From contig JAHOYT010000069.1 of assembly GCA_019038645.1 (NCBI GenBank), positions 1 to 52,924 on the forward strand: a stretch of 52,924 nt of DNA, in the 5' to 3' direction. The notes under the pieces are model-generated. The model saw nothing but the letters and a program-made list of their open reading frames with translations. It searched no databases and was not told the origin of the DNA. This DNA comes from Bacteroidales bacterium. GTDB taxonomy: Bacteria > Bacteroidota > Bacteroidia > Bacteroidales > UBA12077. The position numbers and the translations under genes were made by a program. This document shows positions 16,819 through 25,301 of this stretch, piece after piece. Positions within the stretch are counted from its first letter, which is position 1. Every line of letters begins with the position of its first letter.

Positions 16819-17874
16819 TTAAGTAGATTTAACAAAATACATCTTCATTTTGCCTTTACCTTTTACTTCGAGCGGAGGTTGTTCTTCGAATTCAAATTTA
16901 TCCTTAACTAATTTATAGGTTGTTTCCGATAAATGAATTCGCATTGTTTTTGAATTATGTTCCAATCGTGATGCAGTATTTACAGGGTCGCCAAAAACAT
17001 CATAAATGTATTTCTTTGTCCCGACAATTCCACCCACCACTTCACCGGTATCAACACCCAGGCGAATTTCCCACTTGTATTTGCTCTTCTCATTTCTGTC
17101 GGCTAAAAAAGCAATAGCATCTATTGAAGCATTAATAATATTTTCGGCATGTTTTGGATTCGGAACAGGCAATCCACAAACAGCAACGTAAGCATCGCCA
17201 ACAGTTTTTATTTTTTCGCACTGATTCTTATCCATAATTGCATCAAATCCTTTTATAATATCGTTTAGTTCATTTAACAGAATATTCGATGGAATCTTTA
17301 AAGTCTTGGCTGTAAAATCTACAATATCGCTATAAAAAACCGTTACTGCCTTATATAATTTCGGTTCTGTCTTTCCTGTTTCCTTTAAATCTTTAGCTAC
17401 TTTTTCGGGAAGAATATTAAGTAACAACCTATCACTTTTTTCTTTTTCTATCTGAAGTTCTTCTTTCTGTTTTTTAATCGTCTGGTATGATTCTGAAAGC
17501 TTCAACATCGAATTAACTCTGGAAATAAGCTCCATTTTATCAATCGGTTTTCTTATAAAATCTACTACTCCGGATTTAAAAGCAGTCATAAGATTTTCCG
17601 ATGATGTGTTAATTCCGGTGCACATGATAACCGGGATATGTGCGAATTCTTCCTTTTTCTGAATAATTTTACAAAATTCTATTCCGCTTATTCCTGGCAT
17701 TTCCCAATCGGTAAGAATTAAATCGGGGAGTTCGCTTTCAAGTATTTCTAAAGCTTCAGAACCACTTTGAGCATGCTTCAGTTTTATATCATGGTCCGTA
17801 TTTTCAAGAATATGCTGAATTATTTTATAATGTACCAGATCATCCTCAATAATCAATATTTTGAACGGTTTCAT
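16819..17874 (-). CDS. Response regulator with class III adenylate cyclase domain
   Basis: A 351-residue cytoplasmic protein. The receiver domain (about 3-120) has the acidic pair in IIEDD, phospho-acceptor Asp56 (ILTDWEMPG), Thr86 and Lys109 (RKP). A short helical linker (125-150) and LLLNILPEKVAKDL lead into a class III cyclase (about 172-350). Metal ligands are Asp183 (YSDIVDFT) and Asp227 (KTVGDAY). Lys223 and Asp292 (YDVFGDPVNTASR) take the places that recognise adenine; guanylate cyclases have Glu and Cys there. So it should make cAMP from ATP when phosphorylated. No histidine kinase is adjacent. The HEPN-CBS gene follows 33 bases downstream. Confidence 0.9.
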   Translation of the reverse strand: MKPFKILIIEDDLVHYKIIQHILENTDHDIKLKHAQSGSEALEILESELPDLILTDWEMPGISGIEFCKIIQKKEEFAHIPVIMCTGINTSSENLMTAFKSGVVDFIRKPIDKMELISRVNSMLKLSESYQTIKKQKEELQIEKEKSDRLLLNILPEKVAKDLKETGKTEPKLYKAVTVFYSDIVDFTAKTLKIPSNILLNELNDIIKGFDAIMDKNQCEKIKTVGDAYVAVCGLPVPNPKHAENIINASIDAIAFLADRNEKSKYKWEIRLGVDTGEVVGGIVGTKKYIYDVFGDPVNTASRLEHNSKTMRIHLSETTYKLVKDKFEFEEQPPLEVKGKGKMKMYFVKST

Positions 17875-17934
17875 TCTTTAAACTTTATATAAAACACTTT
17901 CAACCAACAATATAAATTATTTTAACCAGTTATC

Positions 17935-20271
17935 CTAATTAACCTGATGATCAGTTCTCTTTGGCCTTTTCTTCTCTTCCTTTTCCCTTTTTCTTTTTCT
18001 GTTAAAAATTCTCCGAATAAATTCTTCTATATCAGTTTCTTTTTTATCAAATAAATAAAATATACGTGGTTCCGCATATTCGTCAAAATCATAACAATCG
18101 AGTAGCGAATAAATTGAATCAGGAATATTGAAAGTATCATTTTTTAAATATGAGTACTTATTATCATGATATAGATACTGAAAGAAATTTGCAAAAACCG
18201 GCAAAGCAGAATAAGCACCCTGACCATATGTTGTTGATTTAAACCTGACAACTGGATTGTCGCCACCAACCCATACTCCGGCTATTAATCCGGGACTCAT
18301 TCCAATAAACCAGGCATCAGTATTGTTTTGTGTTGTTCCGGTTTTACCAACAAAATCACTCTCAAACTTCCAAACAGACCGAAGCCCGTTTGCAGTTCCT
18401 CTGTCAACAACTCCCTGCATCATTGCAAGGACAGTTTGTGCAGTTACCGGACTCATTACAGTATCTGCCGGTTCGTGAGCCGGATCAGAATAAAGTACAT
18501 TCCCTTCTGAATCCTCAATTCTTCTTATTACCCTTGGCTCAATACTTTTTCCCTGATTTAAAAATACTACGTACGATTTCACCATTTCATAAAGAGAAAC
18601 TTCTCCTGTACCAAGAGCCATTGAAGGCACCGGAGGTAAATAAGAACTTATTCCGGATTTGTGTGCAAGACTAATTGTGGTATCGATACCTGCCTGCATC
18701 AATAATTTTACACTGATAGTATTTATTGAATTTGCAAGTGCTCCTTTAACAGAATAATATCCACCATATCCTTCTCCTGAATTTTGAGGAGTCCAGTTGT
18801 CATAATCTTCATAAACAACACTGTCGTTCTCGTAAAAATCACATGGTTTAATTCCGCTTTCCAGTGCAGATGCATAAATAATGGGCTTTATTGTTGATCC
18901 GGTCTGTCGTTTTGCAATTACATGATCATATTTAAAATACTTATAATTTACACCTCCTACCCAGGCAAGAATATCACCTGTTTTGCCATTCATAACCAAC
19001 GATCCGGTTTGCAAAGTTTTGAAATGATGCAAAACAGAATCCAAAGGAGAAATTAATGTATCCTTATTTCCCTCCCAGGTAAAAATTTCAGTTTTACGGA
19101 GAACTTTCATGGCAGCAATCGCCTCATTTTGCGATAATCCCTTCTTTCTGAAAGACTTATAAGCACTGCTTTGCTCTATCTGAAGCATAGCCAACTTTGG
19201 GTTACTTATCCACGGTTCTTCACCTTTCCATTCCTTTTCAAATTCCTGTTGCAGTTTTAATAAATGTTTTTTTACCGATTTTTCAAGGTAATCCTGCATT
19301 TTGCTGTTTAGAGTAGTATATACTTTTAATCCATCGGTATATAAATTATATTCATTTCCATCTGATCTCTTATTATTTTTTAAAATATCCAGACATTTTC
19401 TTCTTAAATATTCACGAAAATATGGTGCAGGACCTTCTGTGTGTGTTAATTTACGGTATTTTATTGTTACCGGTAATTGTCTAAGTTCTTCGAATTTTGT
19501 CTTATTCAAATAACCATATTTGTGCATTTGTTTAAGCACAATATTTCTTCTTCTTTTTGCCGCTTCCTTATTTTTTCTGGGATTATAACTTGTATTAGCT
19601 TTAAGCAAACCAACTAATACTGCTGATTCTTCAATATTTAAATCAGCCGGCTGCTTATCAAAGAAAATAATTGACGCTGTTTCAATTCCGTAGGTGTTTT
19701 CTCCAAATGAAACGGTATTTAAATAGAGTTCTAATATCTCTTTTTTAGAATATAAGTTCTCAATTCTTCGGGCTAAAATCATTTCTCTGATCTTGGCAAC
19801 AGGAATTGTCACAATTCCAAAATCTCTTCTTTTATAAAGATTCTTAGCCAATTGCTGCGTAATGGTACTACCGCCTCCCGAACTTCGATTAAATAATATA
19901 ATTGTTTTTACTAATACCCTTAAAGTACTTCTGGGATCGATACCATTATGCTCATAAAAACGCACGTCTTCTGTGGCAACCAACGCCTGAATTAAGTGAT
20001 CAGGGATTTCGTCATACGATACATTTGTTCGATTCTGATAATAATACCGACCTAAAAGCTTATTATCAACAGAATAAATATTGGTTGCCGTATTGTTTTT
20101 GATTTTTTTTAATTGAGCATAATCAGGTAAGCTGCCGAAAACACCAATTTTTACCAGAATTACTAAGGTGAAAATAAAAATCGAAACAATGAATAATCCT
20201 GTAAAGAAAAGTTTAACAATTAACCTTTTCCAATTTCGTTTTTGCTTCTGACGTTTTTTTGAAACCATCAA
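17935..20271 (-). CDS. mrcA: Class A penicillin-binding protein (PBP1A type)
   Basis: A 778-residue bifunctional peptidoglycan synthase anchored by one N-terminal membrane helix (about 17-42). The GT51 glycosyltransferase domain carries ATEDVRFYEHNGIDPRS with the catalytic Glu near residue 94, and GGGSTITQQLAKNLY. The transpeptidase domain has STIK near residue 458, SIN near 512 and KTGT near 640. The tail is long and very basic (RRIFNRKRKREKEEKKRPKR), as in Bacteroidota PBP1A. It works at the periplasmic face of the inner membrane joining lipid II into glycan and cross-linking it. It is monocistronic as far as the sequence shows. Confidence 0.95.
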   Translation of the reverse strand: MMVSKKRQKQKRNWKRLIVKLFFTGLFIVSIFIFTLVILVKIGVFGSLPDYAQLKKIKNNTATNIYSVDNKLLGRYYYQNRTNVSYDEIPDHLIQALVATEDVRFYEHNGIDPRSTLRVLVKTIILFNRSSGGGSTITQQLAKNLYKRRDFGIVTIPVAKIREMILARRIENLYSKKEILELYLNTVSFGENTYGIETASIIFFDKQPADLNIEESAVLVGLLKANTSYNPRKNKEAAKRRRNIVLKQMHKYGYLNKTKFEELRQLPVTIKYRKLTHTEGPAPYFREYLRRKCLDILKNNKRSDGNEYNLYTDGLKVYTTLNSKMQDYLEKSVKKHLLKLQQEFEKEWKGEEPWISNPKLAMLQIEQSSAYKSFRKKGLSQNEAIAAMKVLRKTEIFTWEGNKDTLISPLDSVLHHFKTLQTGSLVMNGKTGDILAWVGGVNYKYFKYDHVIAKRQTGSTIKPIIYASALESGIKPCDFYENDSVVYEDYDNWTPQNSGEGYGGYYSVKGALANSINTISVKLLMQAGIDTTISLAHKSGISSYLPPVPSMALGTGEVSLYEMVKSYVVFLNQGKSIEPRVIRRIEDSEGNVLYSDPAHEPADTVMSPVTAQTVLAMMQGVVDRGTANGLRSVWKFESDFVGKTGTTQNNTDAWFIGMSPGLIAGVWVGGDNPVVRFKSTTYGQGAYSALPVFANFFQYLYHDNKYSYLKNDTFNIPDSIYSLLDCYDFDEYAEPRIFYLFDKKETDIEEFIRRIFNRKRKREKEEKKRPKRTDHQVN

Positions 20272-20341
20272 AAAGAAGTGTTTTAGTTTTAAATCGTATT
20301 ATTTTCTTTAATTCCTTCAACCATTTGAAATGTATATAAAT

Positions 20342-20974
20342 TTAATTGAACCAGGTTATAAGTCTACCTTCAATTATTACATCTAAAAATCCAAATTCTT
20401 CTTTTATCCAATGAATTGTTTTCTCATGATAAATAAATACATGTGTTATATCGTTCTTATAATACCATTTATGAAAATCAATACTTTCATTATAAATGTC
20501 AGTCATACAATAGAGTTTGCCATTCTTTTCTAACATTTTCCTGAGTAAACTAAATTCTTTTTTGGGATTATAGAAATGCTCTATTACTTCACAACAAACA
20601 ATATAGTCGTATTTATCTTTTAATAAATCAGGGTTATTATGAAAAAAGGGATCATATTGCATAATCGTGAAGTTGTTGTCTTTTAATATTTTAGAAATTA
20701 CAGGGCCGGTTCCTGCACCAAAATCAAGACCCTTGTCATTTTGAGTAAAGTCTCTCATTATAGCTGAAGTAATATTGGAAACAAAGTTTTGATATTTTTT
20801 ATCATTAATATCGTTATTATGTTCTTCGTAACGCGACTTTTCCGCTTCCCTGTCAGGTCTGGTATTTTCATCAACGTATATGCCATAACAATTATTACAT
20901 TGATAATAAAACTGTTTATTGTTATTGTAGAAAACAGCACCAGGACTATTGCAGAGAGGACAATAATTTATCAT
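20342..20974 (-). CDS. Class I SAM-dependent methyltransferase with N-terminal zinc ribbon
   Basis: A 210-residue protein. I use the ATG at 20974 (MINYCPLCNSPGAVFY), 2 bases after the stop of the DksA-like gene; a TTG start further up would overlap that gene. Two CxxC pairs (CPLC and CNNC) form a zinc ribbon in the first 35 residues. The methyltransferase fold follows, with GLDFGAGTGPVISKILKD as SAM-binding motif I and DYIVCCEVIEHFYNPKKEF as the post-II/III region. This ribbon-methyltransferase layout is typical of the Methyltransf_23 group; the substrate is unknown. Third gene of an overlapping operon with an oxidoreductase and a TraR/DksA-like protein. Confidence 0.85.
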   Translation of the reverse strand: MINYCPLCNSPGAVFYNNNKQFYYQCNNCYGIYVDENTRPDREAEKSRYEEHNNDINDKKYQNFVSNITSAIMRDFTQNDKGLDFGAGTGPVISKILKDNNFTIMQYDPFFHNNPDLLKDKYDYIVCCEVIEHFYNPKKEFSLLRKMLEKNGKLYCMTDIYNESIDFHKWYYKNDITHVFIYHEKTIHWIKEEFGFLDVIIEGRLITWFN

Positions 20975-20976
20975 AA

Positions 20977-21300
20977 TTATTTTGCACAATTAACACAATA
21001 TAAACTTTCAGGTCTGATTAAAATTCTGCCTATAGGAATTGGTTTCCTGCATTTCAAACACAGTCCGAAATCTTTACTTCCTAATTGAGAAAAAACGCGA
21101 TGTAAGTTCCTTAACTTTTCTTCTGTTTGCCGAAGAGAAGCCTCAGCCACGCTTTTGTTATTAATAGCATCCATGCGTGAGATACGACCAATTGCTACAT
21201 CCGGAGCAATGGGTTTTGTCAGGTCTTTATATTCTATGATTAACTTCTCGGTCTTTGAAATCTCGTCGAGAAGTATTTGTCGAATATTATTATTGTCCAT
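20977..21300 (-). CDS. TraR/DksA-family zinc-finger protein
   Basis: A 107-residue protein: an N-terminal helical part forming a coiled-coil hairpin (about 1-72), then a four-cysteine finger CLKC ... CVNC (residues about 82-106) with PIGRILIRPESLYCVNC, typical of DksA/TraR proteins that bind the secondary channel of RNA polymerase. Residues GRISRMDAI match the family segment just before the second helix. The usual DxA motif at the coiled-coil tip appears here as PDVA. It overlaps the oxidoreductase gene by 11 bases and precedes the methyltransferase by 2 bases, so all three are one operon. It might alternatively be a zinc-binding protein without polymerase role. Confidence 0.85.
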   Translation of the reverse strand: MDNNNIRQILLDEISKTEKLIIEYKDLTKPIAPDVAIGRISRMDAINNKSVAEASLRQTEEKLRNLHRVFSQLGSKDFGLCLKCRKPIPIGRILIRPESLYCVNCAK

Positions 21301-22276
21301 GAGTTTTCTTGTTTTGTGGCGGATTGTCTATAACAACGATGTTTTTCCCTTTACTATGTCCTTTTTGAGCATATTCGTGAGCTTCGGATATTTGGTCTAA
21401 ATGAAAGGTCCTGTCTATTTTAATTTTCAATTCGCCTTCATTAATCCATTGAGCAATCATGCCCAAATCAGAATTGTTGTGTTTCATAACTAAAGTTTTT
21501 GCCTTTTTGCCTTTAGAAAACAACTGATGAAATTTATTAACTGGCATTTTAGTAAGGGAATTAAGGTAATTTAAATTTAAATAAATCCCCTTAGTCTTTA
21601 GTAAATGTTTTGTTTTTGGAAAAGTGTAATTTCCAGCCACATCGAAAAAAACATCAACTTTTTTATCCAGATTTAAAACATCCTGCTCATTATAATCAAC
21701 GAAAGAATCCGGATTAAACTGTTTAACAAAACCTTTGCTTTTTGAACTTGCTACAGCAATTATTTTTACGCCCATTATCCTGGCAATTTGCATTGCAATA
21801 TGACCAACTCCTCCTGAAGCTCCATTAATTAAAATGGTTTGTCCGGGTTTTAAATTTGCTTTATCTCTGAATGCTTGTAATGAAGTTAATGAAACCATTG
21901 GAAAAGCAGCAGCCTCCTGAGTTGAAATATTTCCAGGCTTTAACGCGAAACACTTTTCATGTCCCACTGCATATTCAGCCATTGCTCCACCATATTTATT
22001 ATCTAATACTCCAAAAACAATATCACCTTTTTTGAATTTGTCTATTTCATCTCCAACCTCAACAACTTCTCCACAAGCATCATAGCCTAAAACAATTGGG
22101 AAAGGCGACCCAAGAATAAATTTATGATTTCCTTTTCTTTGTTTCCAGTCAATTGGATTTATACTTACGGTATTAACTTTAATTAAAATCTGATCGGAAT
22201 TTATAATTGGGGTTTGAATATCTGCCATTTCAAAAACATCAGGCTCTCCAAACTGATTTATTATTGCTGATTTCAT
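21290..22276 (-). CDS. NADP-dependent oxidoreductase (zinc-independent MDR, quinone oxidoreductase type)
   Basis: A 328-residue medium-chain dehydrogenase/reductase. The N-terminal GroES-like fold contains VSINPIDWKQRKGNH and LGYDACGEVVEVGDEIDKFK; the Rossmann part has ILINGASGGVGHIAMQIARI with the AxxGxVG nucleotide-binding motif. The cysteine/histidine zinc ligands of classical alcohol dehydrogenases are absent, so it belongs to the quinone-reductase-like branch acting on small carbonyls or quinones with NADPH. It is the first gene of the operon continuing into the DksA-like and methyltransferase genes (11-base overlap). Its link to them is unclear. Confidence 0.9.
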   Translation of the reverse strand: MKSAIINQFGEPDVFEMADIQTPIINSDQILIKVNTVSINPIDWKQRKGNHKFILGSPFPIVLGYDACGEVVEVGDEIDKFKKGDIVFGVLDNKYGGAMAEYAVGHEKCFALKPGNISTQEAAAFPMVSLTSLQAFRDKANLKPGQTILINGASGGVGHIAMQIARIMGVKIIAVASSKSKGFVKQFNPDSFVDYNEQDVLNLDKKVDVFFDVAGNYTFPKTKHLLKTKGIYLNLNYLNSLTKMPVNKFHQLFSKGKKAKTLVMKHNNSDLGMIAQWINEGELKIKIDRTFHLDQISEAHEYAQKGHSKGKNIVVIDNPPQNKKTHGQ

Positions 22277-22445
22277 ATCTTGTTTTTAGAATTTTTAAAG
22301 ATAATTCAAAAATCTTTAATGTCGATTCAAATTAACAATTCACTTAAATTGCCATAATTAACCATATTTTAATCTTAAAAATTAGCGGTTTTCAGAAATT
22401 TTTCTTTACTTTATTAGTTGATAGGCAATCCAACCCGGGCAATAT

Positions 22446-23552
22446 ATGGATATCAAAACAACATTCTGGTTTTTTGATAGAATCAAGGAAGATAATCTTT
22501 GTCTTTTATACAATGGTAATTTTAGCGATGACATCACTACAAAATTCATCGAATTAAGCGAATATAATATTACGAACATTAACAGTTTATCGAAAATGAA
22601 GAAAAAAGTCTCTTTTTTGATGGCTGAATGTTTCCAGAATATTGTACGCCATGGAGAGGCCCTTGAGAATAAAGTTGATGTTGCCCCAAATGAGGGTTTC
22701 TTCCTTACGAAAAACTGGCAGGATATTTATTATATAACATCCGGAAATTTAATTGAGAAAAAAAAGATTGAGGATGTAAAAGCTCAGCTTGAAACGGTTA
22801 ATCGTCTTGATAAAGAAGAATTAAAAGTTCTATACCGACAGGTACTGGAAAACCAGGAATTTACTGAAAAAGGAGGCGCTGGTCTTGGATTAATTGAGAT
22901 GGCACGTAAATCAGGTCAAAAGCTGGAATATACATTTAACGATTTTGATGATAAATATTCTCTTTTTTATAATCAGATTCTACTTAAATCTGATCAAGAA
23001 GTTATTAACGCAAGTGATAGTGAATTTGAAATAGGTGAAGCAGTTAACTATCATCGGAAAATGATTTCCGAAAATATTCTGATTATACACAAAGGAGACT
23101 TTTCACAGGATTCCATTTTCCCGGTATTACAAATCATCGAACAAAATCTTCAAAAAGAAAAAAAAGATTCTGTTTCTAAAAAGAAAATATTCCATATTCT
23201 TGTTGAACTTCTTCAAAATGTTAGTCATCATTGTTTAAAAGAAGGAACTAAAAAAGAAGGAATATTTATGATCGGAGAATCTGAGAAGTATTTTGTAATA
23301 AATACCGGAAATTTTATAAGAAATGAAGAGGTTGATAAACTAACAGAACATCTTGATTATATTAACGGGCTTAATGGAAAAGAGCTTAAGGATTTTTATC
23401 TTAGCAAATTACGTGAACGAAACATACCTAATAACGGAGGTGCAGGAATAGGACTTATTGATATTGCACGAAGATTAATATCTCCTGTAAATTACTCAAT
23501 CCAAAAAATTGACGATATGAAATCATTTCTTTCTATTAATATAATTGCATAA
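22446..23552 (+). CDS. SiaB-family kinase with two tandem ATPase-like domains
   Basis: A 368-residue protein made of two similar halves. Each half has a GHKL N-box-like segment (ECFQNIVRHG at residues 61-70; ELLQNVSHHC near 251-260) and a glycine box (GGAGLGLIEMAR near 143; GGAGIGLIDIAR near 330). SiaB/DUF6272 proteins are single-domain kinases that phosphorylate the partner-switch protein SiaC; here the unit is duplicated inside one chain and both copies keep their motifs. The SiaC gene starts 10 bases downstream. In Pseudomonas the module also has a PP2C phosphatase (SiaA) and a diguanylate cyclase (SiaD); neither is adjacent here. No promoter of the standard type is visible upstream. Confidence 0.82.
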   Translation: MDIKTTFWFFDRIKEDNLCLLYNGNFSDDITTKFIELSEYNITNINSLSKMKKKVSFLMAECFQNIVRHGEALENKVDVAPNEGFFLTKNWQDIYYITSGNLIEKKKIEDVKAQLETVNRLDKEELKVLYRQVLENQEFTEKGGAGLGLIEMARKSGQKLEYTFNDFDDKYSLFYNQILLKSDQEVINASDSEFEIGEAVNYHRKMISENILIIHKGDFSQDSIFPVLQIIEQNLQKEKKDSVSKKKIFHILVELLQNVSHHCLKEGTKKEGIFMIGESEKYFVINTGNFIRNEEVDKLTEHLDYINGLNGKELKDFYLSKLRERNIPNNGGAGIGLIDIARRLISPVNYSIQKIDDMKSFLSINIIA

Positions 23553-23562
23553 AAATTCTGAA

Positions 23563-23943
23563 ATGATTCCAAATCTTGAAATAAAAGGAACGCGAGATAC
23601 TCCTGAAATAATTTTTGATAAAGAAAATAATTTATTCGAAATCAAAGGTAACTCTTTGCCAGAAGATACAACCAAATTTTTTTCTCCACTTTTCGAGTGG
23701 ATTTCGGAATATATAAAATCTCCAAACAAATCGACTCATTTGATTTGCAAACTTGAATATTTTAATTCATCATCGGCAAAAATGTTTTATGAAGTTTTTC
23801 TTGAATTTCAGAAAATTGCCAAAACCGGAAATGAAATTAAAATTAGCTGGTATTTTGAGCCCGGTGATAAATTAATCGAAGAAAAAGGATTAGAATTTCA
23901 GTCTATTCTCGATATCCCTTTTGAACTTAAGGAAGCAAAATAA
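23563..23943 (+). CDS. SiaC-family (DUF1987) partner-switch regulatory phosphoprotein
   Basis: A 126-residue protein starting at the ATG at 23563, 10 bases after the SiaB-like stop; a TTG start at 23545 would overlap that gene. It matches DUF1987 with GTRDTPEIIFD near the N-terminus, a hydrophobic FEWISEYI helix, and KLEYFNSSSAKMFYEVFLEF. SiaC is phosphorylated near the equivalent of Thr68 in Pseudomonas; here the site would fall in the serine run 69-71, which is inference. Unphosphorylated SiaC activates a diguanylate cyclase there, but none is in this window, so the target must be elsewhere or different. Confidence 0.85.
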   Translation: MIPNLEIKGTRDTPEIIFDKENNLFEIKGNSLPEDTTKFFSPLFEWISEYIKSPNKSTHLICKLEYFNSSSAKMFYEVFLEFQKIAKTGNEIKISWYFEPGDKLIEEKGLEFQSILDIPFELKEAK

Positions 23944-23961
23944 ATATTCCTGACGTACACC

Positions 23962-24456
23962 TCAAAATGTATAATAAAATTCAGAATTTGTTTTTTTCTC
24001 TGAAATAATTCCTTTATCCATTCCGTCCAAAAGTCGCTCGCAGGATTTTTTAAAATCTGCATAAAAATCTTCCACAACCAAAATCAGTTTCCCATCTGAC
24101 TCCTGAAGATGTTTTTTGCCATAATCCGGATCTGATTTAAATGTTAAATAAACTTGTCTGCTTACTGAAAAGGTGTGAGCAAGGCTCGCTCTTAACTGAT
24201 CATATAATTTGTGATTATTATTAAGCTTAGCATATTTGACAGGCATTAATCGATTAATTGCGTGTGAAAAACGAAGTTTAGATTGCTCACGTGCTTTTAA
24301 CGGTTTTGAATCCAAAAAATTACCTAATGTTTCTAATCCCTGAGCCATAATAACAAATGCAAAATGATGAAATCCGGCATCGACAAGCCGTCCTGTTTCA
24401 TCGATAAAAACTCTTTGTATAAACTCTTTAGCTAATAAATTATTTTCTGTAATCAT
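23962..24456 (-). CDS. HEPN-like helical protein, unknown function
   Basis: A 164-residue, mostly helical protein with no signal peptide or membrane segment. Residues 84-97 (LYDQLRASLAHTFS) contain an R-x4-H pattern (Arg89, His94) in the setting usual for HEPN domains, where the pair forms an RNase site or a nucleotide-binding surface. Residues 26-45 (AGFHHFAFVIMAQGLETLG) could be the first HEPN helix. It converges with the SiaC gene with 18 bases between stops. There is no small partner gene of the MNT antitoxin type beside it, so I do not call it a toxin. The domain call rests on the motif alone. Confidence 0.55.
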   Translation of the reverse strand: MITENNLLAKEFIQRVFIDETGRLVDAGFHHFAFVIMAQGLETLGNFLDSKPLKAREQSKLRFSHAINRLMPVKYAKLNNNHKLYDQLRASLAHTFSVSRQVYLTFKSDPDYGKKHLQESDGKLILVVEDFYADFKKSCERLLDGMDKGIISEKKTNSEFYYTF

Positions 24457-24512
24457 TCTGGTATCCTTTTTGCAAAGGTCATAAACATTTTTATATTAAC
24501 ATCCCTGAATAA

Positions 24513-25145
24513 CTAAAAATAATAACTCAGATCAATTCCATAATCAAAATTGTAAAGTTTGTAGATCTCATGAATTGAGAGGAAAGAACGCGCTACACGC
24601 AAACCAAATAATGTTTTTTCTTTTCTGTTTGCAGAAATCTTCAATGCACCGATCATAGAATAATCATAATCTTTAAACTGATTAAATAAGGAAATATCCT
24701 GTCCATAGCTATAGTCACTAACAAGTTTTTCGGAGTTTAATAATTTAGCGACTGCAGCTCCCATTTCAATATAAAGATACCGTTTGCCAATATTCGTTTT
24801 ATAGCCTATAAGAACCGGCAACTCAGCATAATCAAGCTTTATTGACTCGAAATCTCGTACACCCTGAACATTAGTGAACTCATATATACTTCCTTTCCGG
24901 ATATAACGTAAATCAAATGACCAATATAAGTTTCTGGCAAAACCTCTTTTTACAGACAAACCTGCACTTATACCTCCTGTTCCCCAAATTGTTCCGTTGG
25001 ACGAATTGTAAAGAACTTCGTTATCGCCTTCGATATGAATTCCATTTAACCCAAAAAAGATACCCGCCTCAAAACCCTTTTTCTGAGCAAATACAGTAGA
25101 AATAAATAAGGTGAGACATAAAACAACTTGAATTTTCATATTCAT
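24513..25145 (-). CDS. PorT-like outer-membrane beta-barrel protein
   Basis: A 210-residue protein with a signal peptide (about 1-20, ending VFAQ) and eight or so amphipathic beta strands (AGIFFGLNGIHIEG, LYWSFDLRYIRKGS, LDYAELPVLIGYK, YLYIEMGAAVAKLL, FDYGIDLSYYF). LDYAELPVLIGYK is the signature strand of the OMP_b-brl_2/PorT group in Bacteroidota. Members are small outer-membrane barrels, one of which (PorT) belongs to the type IX secretion machinery; this one need not. It is alone on the minus strand, with a 156-base gap upstream that holds a curious sequence fragment (25236-25301). Confidence 0.8.
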   Translation of the reverse strand: MNMKIQVVLCLTLFISTVFAQKKGFEAGIFFGLNGIHIEGDNEVLYNSSNGTIWGTGGISAGLSVKRGFARNLYWSFDLRYIRKGSIYEFTNVQGVRDFESIKLDYAELPVLIGYKTNIGKRYLYIEMGAAVAKLLNSEKLVSDYSYGQDISLFNQFKDYDYSMIGALKISANRKEKTLFGLRVARSFLSIHEIYKLYNFDYGIDLSYYF

Positions 25146-25301
25146 ATAAAAAAATAATGTTTAATCTATAACGAACTGATGTTCATTAAATTTCACATTA
25201 TTCTTTTAAAAATATTCAGAGCCATCTATAAATCTAAAATCTTTTTTACTGCACTATGTGATATCCCGAATTTATTGGGAATTTTAATTTCATATAAAGC
25301 G

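Noticed and set aside
16819-17874. Guanylate or diguanylate cyclase
   Set aside because: Substrate residues are Lys and Asp as in adenylate cyclases, and there is no GGDEF motif.
23962-24456. HEPN toxin of a toxin-antitoxin pair
   Set aside because: No small MNT-type or other antitoxin gene is adjacent; the neighbours are SiaC (convergent) and a barrel protein.
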